From Avena insularis (taxonomy: Eukaryota; Streptophyta; Magnoliopsida; Poales; Poaceae): a stretch of DNA of 64,000 nt. The notes beneath the pieces are model-generated. The model saw nothing but the letters and a program-made list of their open reading frames with translations. It was not told the DNA's origin and searched no databases. Below, piece after piece: positions 59,296 through 64,000 of the stretch. The translations under genes and the position numbers were made by a program. The stretch is from positions 470,190,792 to 470,254,791 of the forward strand of contig CM042697.1 of NCBI GenBank assembly GCA_023614405.1. Reading direction: 5' to 3'. Numbering within the stretch: the first letter of the stretch is position 1; each line of letters begins with the position of its first letter.

Positions 59296-60825
59296 TATTG
59301 CCTGTGGGATATGAAGATGAAGGGATCCATGCTATATAGTTATATCTACTGCATTGTAATTGGATAGCTAAATGAGCTATGTAAGATGTAATGAATTATT
59401 TTATTCCTAGTTATAATTTGTAATATGACCTTTGTTTCTTGATATTACATCTTAAACTGTGGATGCTAGCTATTCGATCCAAGTACTAGCATTGTAAACA
59501 TAGGTATCTCTACCTTATCAGGTTGGGACCTCTACACACCTCCTGGCTACACGGGTGGGCCCACCCCGCACCTGGGGGGGGGTGCATCCACCTCAGGCAC
59601 CCCCTCGGCCTCCCTCTTAGCCTATAAGAAGCCCCCGATGCCTAAACCCTAAGCACCCAATCAATATTCCACGAAACCGTTTATAGCCGCCGCCACCATC
59701 GTCCCTAGATCGGGGAGATCTGAAGCTCTTCCCGGCACCCTGCTGGAGGGGAGATCATTCTGGAGGCCTTCTTCTTCATCATGACATCCTCCGGTATGAA
59801 GCGCGAGTAGTTCCACCTTGGACTATGGGTCCATGTAGTATCTAGATGGTTATATCTCCTCCTTTGTGCTTTCATGTCTAGATCTTGTGAGCTCCGTTCA
59901 TGATCAAGATCTCATCTATTTGTAATCATGCATGTTGTGTTTGCGGGGATCCGATGGGTATTGAGATTACTATGTCAGATTGATTAATGGTTTTGTCTTA
60001 TTGATTCTATCATGTCTGTGTTGTTTGTGATCTTGCATGCTCTCCGTTGTTAGTAGCTATCTTGACCAAGTAGTTGCTAGTGACTCCAAGAGGGGGTATT
60101 TATGCTCGATAGTGGGTTCATGCCTCTATTTAATCTAAGGGAAGTGACAGAAATCTCTAAGGTTGTAGATGTGCTATTTCCACTAGGAAGAAAACAACGG
60201 TCTCTTGTTCATGGAACAAGTGGATTGTTTACCTTACACACTTTGCTTAAAGTAGTTGTCTGTTGCTTATAACTTAATACTAGAGGGGGTTCGGATGATA
60301 ACACAAAGGTGGACTTCTAGTCATAGATGCAGTTGGATGGCGGTCTATGTATCTTGTTGTATTACCCAATCGAATATCATAGGATCATGATGTCTAGTAT
60401 TGCATTGTTGTGCCTTGCTCAGTCCTTTCAATTGCCCTGCTATAATTTGTTTACCCAGCATGCCATATTTGTTTATCTAAGGAGAACACCTCTAGTGAAC
60501 TATGTACCCCGGTCCAATCTTTACCATTGATACATCTTCCAATGTTCCTGTTTACTTGCTGCAAGCCACTATTACCTTCCACACAATACAGTTAATCCTT
60601 GGTTACAGCAATCGGTGAGATTGACAAGCTCACTGTTCGTTGGGGCAAAGTCTTGAGTTTGTGTTGTGCAGGTCTCCAAGTTGCTAGCAACACCTTTGAG
60701 TCATTTCCTTCCTCCTACTGGTTCGATAACCTCAGTTTCTTACTGAGGGAAAACTTGCTGTTGTGCTCATCACACCTTGCTCTTGGGGTCTCCCAACGAG
60801 GCGTCAATAACACGCCAACACCATG

Positions 60826-60847
60826 CATAGAAATTTATAGTGGACTC
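60826..60847 (-). mobile_element. Element D, continuation after C
   Basis: The short stretch CATAGAAATTTATAGTGGAC plus TC continues D's internal sequence exactly where C interrupted it (compare L around 25229-25250). It ends at element E; the last five bases, GACTC, are the candidate TSD of E. Confidence 0.65.
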
Positions 60848-61317
60848 TGTCGTGGTATTGCACGGAAGATGCTACTGGGGGTAGCTTACGTAGAAGGAGC
60901 AAGGCGACGTAGGAGAATCTGGGAGCGAGATTGGCACATGATGTACCCAGGTTCACATCCCCTCGGTGGAGGATCGCTACGTCCTGCTGTCAATCCAGTA
61001 TATGATCATAGATTGGTTTACATGGGTGCCGCGTTGGCAGAGGGAGAGACTAGATATAATCTAATGTGGGAGATCATACCCCGTGGGGGTGACCCTGGTG
61101 GCTTTATATATGCATCCAACTAGGGTTTATAAGTATTTGGTGGGCTTTGTATTGAAGTCGTCATCTTGGGCATCCAGTCGGCACCACTCGTCTGGGTCCA
61201 GCATGCGCTAGTCGCCTTATTGGGCGAGTCGACCCGCTCAGGGCTTAGCTTCAGTCGGCTCGATACCATCTAGCGACTCCGCTTCGTGGGTATACCCCGA
61301 TTGGTAATCCCCCATCA
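60848..61317 (-). repeat. 3' LTR of element E
   Basis: The plus strand reads TGTCGTGGTATTGCACGG ... GGTAATCCCCCATCA, 470 bp. It closely matches 63615-64000 over the visible length. Confidence 0.75.
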
Positions 61318-61504
61318 GTAGTCCCCGAGCGCGTTGTCAATCCGACACGGGCTTGAGGCAAGGCACAAAGAGTCTTGGCGATGGGTCGTGGCGAATTGGC
61401 GATGAGATCCTAAACAGAGAAAAGAACCATGAAGCGGGAGGCGGTCGGCGTGAGCTAGTCAGTGATGGCCAGTTGGCGAAAGACGCATGGTGTTGGTGAA
61501 TCCG

Positions 61505-61676
61505 CCAGTTGTGGCGAGTCCCAAAACGTGGAGCGTGCCGAGGTCGAGCGATCGGCGAGTGCTGAGTCCCTGAGCGCGGCGAGTGGCGAGGTCGAGCGAT
61601 CGGCGAGTGCCGATTCCCCGAGCGCGCCGAGTGGCGAGGTTGGGCGACCGTCGAGTGGCGTTGTCTATAGTGCGCC
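61505..61676. repeat. ~48 bp degenerate GC-rich repeats of element E, first block
   Basis: Units built on GAGTGGCGAGGTCGAGCGATCGGCGAGTG-like sequence, about 48 bp apart. The same motif family returns at 62090-62450 and, weakly, at 62900-63030. Related to the 45 bp units by the shared GAGTCCCCGAGCGCG core. Confidence 0.7.
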
Positions 61677-61943
61677 GAGTCCCCGAGCGTGTTGAGTACG
61701 CGAGGGCGAGTCCGTGGTGGGGAGTCCCCGAGCGTGTTGAGTACACGAGGGCGAGTCCGTGGTGGCGAGTCCCCGAACGGGTTTAGTACGCGAGGGCGAG
61801 TCCGCGGTGGCGAGTCCCCAAGCGCGAGTACGCGAGGGCGAGTCCACGGTGCCGAGTCTCCGAGCGTGTTGAGTACGCGATGGCGGGTCCGCGGCGGCGA
61901 GTCCCCAAGCGTGTTGAGCACATGAGGGCGAGTCCATGGTGGC
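61677..61943. repeat. 45 bp minisatellite inside element E
   Basis: Six units of about 45 bp (GAGTCCCCGAGCGTGTTGAG then TACGCGAGGGCGAGTCCGTG...) occur in tandem with few differences; one unit is 3 bp shorter. As the period is a multiple of three, long open frames arise in several frames on both strands; these are not genes. Confidence 0.85.
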
Positions 61944-62089
61944 AAGTCGACGAGGGCGAGCCGCGGTCGTGGAACCTCGCGTACACGCAGCATGCCTAGG
62001 AGTAGTCCCCGAGGCTCGAGTTGGCTTGTAGAGGCGACTTGAGTCTCTTTAGAGATGCATATTTTGAAAATAGTAGTGGTTGCTGCCGA

Positions 62090-62450
62090 GCATGGCGAGT
62101 GGCGAGGTCGAGCGACCGGCGAGTGCCGAGTCCCCGAGCATGGCGAGTGGCGAGGTCGGGCGACTGGCGAGCGCCACTGTCTGGAGCATGCTGAGTCCCC
62201 AAGCGCGGCGAGTGGCGAGGTCAGGCGACCGGCTAGTGCCGCTGGCTGGAGCGCACCGAGTCCCCGAGCACGGCGAGTGGCGAGGTTGGGCGACCGGCGA
62301 GTGCCGCTCTATGGAGCACACTGAGTGGCGAGGTCGGGCGACCGGAGAGTGGCGTTGTCTGTAGCACGCCAAGTCCCCGAGCGCGACGAATGGCGAGGTC
62401 GGGTGATCGGCGAGCGCCGAGTCCCCGAGCACGGCGAGTGGCGAGAAAGA
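62090..62450. repeat. ~48-60 bp degenerate GC-rich repeats of element E, second block
   Basis: Repeats of GCGAGTGGCGAGGTCGGGCG with CCGGCGAGTGCCG and GAGTCCCCGAGC spacers. Separated from the first block by about 150 bp of unique sequence around 61945-62085. Open frames on both strands are by-products. Confidence 0.7.
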
Positions 62451-63614
62451 CACCGTTTTGCTGAGAAGGAGGAAAAAGTACGACTGCAATAAGGTGTATT
62501 TATGAAATATATTGAACATTTGTAAGACATGCAAATTGTAGATGTTGAAGAAAATGCACTTTTGTTATGTGGATCGATGGCCAGTATGTAAGGTTTATGC
62601 GTGTCTTTTCATGAGTAGGCAGACCTCCAGCATCAAACGCTTGCCGGGTATGAGGACGATGCCGTGAACCTGAACCCAGACAAGGTCGGCCTTTTGGTAC
62701 CCAGCCTCACTACTTCGACGGACACGGATAAACAGCAGACAAAACTGAAACTGATCCCAAGTATGATTTTGGTCCCTGAAAAGGGCCATATGCGACAGCA
62801 TGTTCGGCTTTGGATAAAGAATAGATATGCATACATGTTTTGAACCCATATCGTACGAGTGTAAAGAAACTTAGCTGTTAGCATGGCAATTCTATGATGG
62901 GGAGTCTGCGAGTGTGGCGAGTCCGCGATGGGCGAGTCCGCGGGGGCGAGTCTGCGACACGTGAGTCTCCAAGCCTAGCGAGTCCGCGCTTAGATGAGTT
63001 CCGGAGCATAGCGAATTCACGAGATTTGCGAGATCGGTCTAGCTCAGCCGAAACAACGGGCGATTGAATCTGCTCCAAAAGATAGCTGCCGGACAACTAG
63101 TATATTGAATAAAATAGTTAGTAGCAAAATCAATTGCACAACAATACGACTTATCTGAAACTGGATCGTCATGTGTTGTTGAAGCCGACAATCAATACAA
63201 CTCGGCCAAGGGAAGAGAACGCCCCACGACGGATGTTCCATGCATGTCAATAATTTGCATATGCAAGAGATTAGATTAAATAATAATAAATTGAAAGATA
63301 ATTTAATGAGGGAGATGTGATCAGATTGGAATTTTATCAAACCAATGTAGTACGATCTTGCCTTCACGCGCCCATAGTTTCCACGGTTGACATCCACGCA
63401 TGTGCGTGTGCCGGGCGGCTGGTCGGACGAGGACGATCAACCTGCAATCACCGAGTAGCAGTTTTCATATGTCACGCCTGTAGTAGTTGGTTACGATCGA
63501 ATCGGCCGCCACCATGATGAAGAAATTCAGCACGCCAATGCAGATCTTTGATGGCGAGGATCCCGCCCGGATTATCACCCTCTAAGCACCGCTAGCCCCA
63601 CGGTGAGCGCCAAC
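62451..63614 (-). other. Element E internal unique sequence
   Basis: No gag, protease, RT or integrase motif in any frame. A few degenerate GAGTCnGCGA repeats lie at about 62900-63030. The 5'-side leader is near 63540-63614. Confidence 0.5.
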
Positions 63615-64000
63615 TGTCGTGGTATTGCACGACAGATGCTACTGGGGGTAGCTTGCGTAGAAGGAGCAAGGCGATGTAGGAGAATCCAGGAGTGAGATTG
63701 GCACACGATGTACCCAAGTTCACGTCCCCTCGGTGGAGGATCGCTATGTCCTCCTGTCAATTCAGTATATGATCATAGATTGGTTTACATGGGTGCCGCC
63801 GTAGGCAGAGGGAGAGACTAGATCTAATCTAATGTGGGAGATCATACCCCGTGGGGGTGCCCCTGGTGGCTTTATATATGCATCCAGCTAGGGTTTGCAA
63901 GTATTTGATGGGCTTTGTATTGAAGTCATCGTCTTGGGCCTCTAGTCGGCGCCACTCGTCTGGGTCCAGCATGCGCTAGTCGCCGTATTGGGCGAGTCGA
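63615..64000 (-). repeat. 5' LTR of element E, partial
   Basis: TGTCGTGGTATTGCACGACA onward, co-linear with 60848-61233 with scattered substitutions. About 84 bp should follow beyond the window edge. Confidence 0.75.

Larger units (their letters stand above)
46648..59536 (+). mobile_element. ~4.0 kb solo LTR of an unidentified family, split by a copia element
   Basis: Starts TGTCACATCCCAAAATTC at 46648 and ends TTGGGACCTCTACA at 59536. The flanking pentamers are CACCC (46643-46647) and CACCT (59537-59541), a near-TSD. The host LTR of C resumes exactly after it. Without the copia insertion, 3778 + 241 = 4019 bp remain, with TG...CA ends and no coding region, primer site or internal LTR repeat. 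The left part (46.7-47.7 kb) is extremely AT-rich; 47.8-48.6 kb is GC-rich. Strand is uncertain. A non-LTR explanation is not excluded. Confidence 0.6.
41828..60820 (+). mobile_element. Element C: non-autonomous gypsy-like retrotransposon inserted in D, TSD CCATG
   Basis: Begins TGATACATCGGAAACATATC at 41828 and ends ...AATAACACGCCAACA at 60820. Flanked by CCATG at 41823-41827 and CCATG at 60821-60825. D's sequence reads across the site (...AACACACCATG | CATAGAAATTTATAGTGGAC). C contains a shortened 5' LTR, an acidic-protein gene with one stop, the shared non-coding 3' module, and a 3' LTR split by a solo LTR that in turn holds a copia element. Confidence 0.88.
46361..60820 (+). repeat. 3' LTR of element C, split by a nested insertion
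   Basis: Parts 46361-46647 and 59537-60820 join to about 1566 bp when one TSD copy of the insertion is removed, matching the length of R's 3' LTR. Starts TGATATGTTGGAAACGTATC and ends ACACGCCAACA. Confidence 0.8.
60848..64000 (-). mobile_element. Element E: LTR retrotransposon, minus orientation, running off the window
   Basis: Direct repeats of one LTR lie at 60848-61317 and 63615-64000 (continues outside). On the minus strand the upper LTR ends ...CCACGACA and is followed by GTTGGCGCTCACCGTGGGG, a typical gypsy leader/primer-site region. The lower LTR is preceded by the purine-rich GCGCTCGGGGACTAC. Interior: 2.3 kb with no gag-pol, mostly GC-rich tandem repeats, so non-autonomous or internally deleted. 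Inserted in D; TSD candidate GACTC on the left, right side not visible. Confidence 0.7.

Noticed and set aside
61337..61993. 218-codon minus-strand open frame (and others on both strands)
   Set aside because: Produced by the 45 bp repeat, whose period is a multiple of three; no domain, and equally open in opposite frames.

Overview
The window is nuclear DNA of a grass, most likely a large-genome Pooideae/Triticeae species. This rests on spliced plant genes with GT-AG introns and on transposon types typical of that group: CACTA elements with subterminal GCCGACGG repeats, copia LTRs of the 'GGCATATnnCC / GAGGCAATAATAA' kind, and gypsy-like LTRs beginning TGATACGTC. The species call is inference; no search could be run.

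Left part, 1-19.4 kb, is a gene island with small and medium insertions. A CACTA element enters from the left edge and ends at 3854, carrying a broken Ptta/En/Spm-type gene. A remnant of an F-box/FBD gene follows, then a complete non-autonomous CACTA (4153-7949, TSD TCT) filled by four copies of a ~665 bp repeat, then a 662 bp retroposon with a perfect 15 bp TSD (8525-9186). The intact genes are a six-exon HIT-family nucleotide-binding protein with an N-terminal presequence (9527-11351), a single-exon MATH-BTB adaptor (12401-13375) and a single-exon Tim17/Tim22/Tim23-family membrane protein (18877-19287). Between them lie an F-box pseudogene (minus strand) and two MITEs with clear TSDs (PIF/Harbinger-like 16896-17216; hAT-like 18347-18647).

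Right part, 19.4-64 kb, is almost entirely nested retrotransposons. A decayed LINE (19450-22413, minus) is followed by four elements of one TGATACGTC-type non-autonomous gypsy-like family. They are called here L (22925-27762, minus), R (28048-38018, plus), D (39423-41827 plus 60826-60847, minus) and C (41828-60820, plus, TSD CCATG). L and R form a 4.8 kb inverted repeat with a 3.2 kb spacer. Both carry the same copia-type solo LTR at the same site (TSD CAAGG), and that site is empty in C and D. C sits inside D. Its 3' LTR is split by a ~4 kb solo LTR (46648-59536), which is itself split by a nearly complete copia element (50426-59295, minus). A further LTR element, E, with a GC-rich minisatellite interior, sits in D from 60848 and runs off the right edge.

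The most interesting material is the history of the L/R/C/D family. A foreign solo LTR appears to have been carried along as a passenger. R looks like a recombinant: its TSDs do not match, its two LTR ends differ, and which relative it resembles switches near 32.6 kb. R/L and C have unrelated coding modules attached to the same 3' non-coding module and the same LTR. I found no RNA genes, CRISPR arrays or bacterial-type systems.
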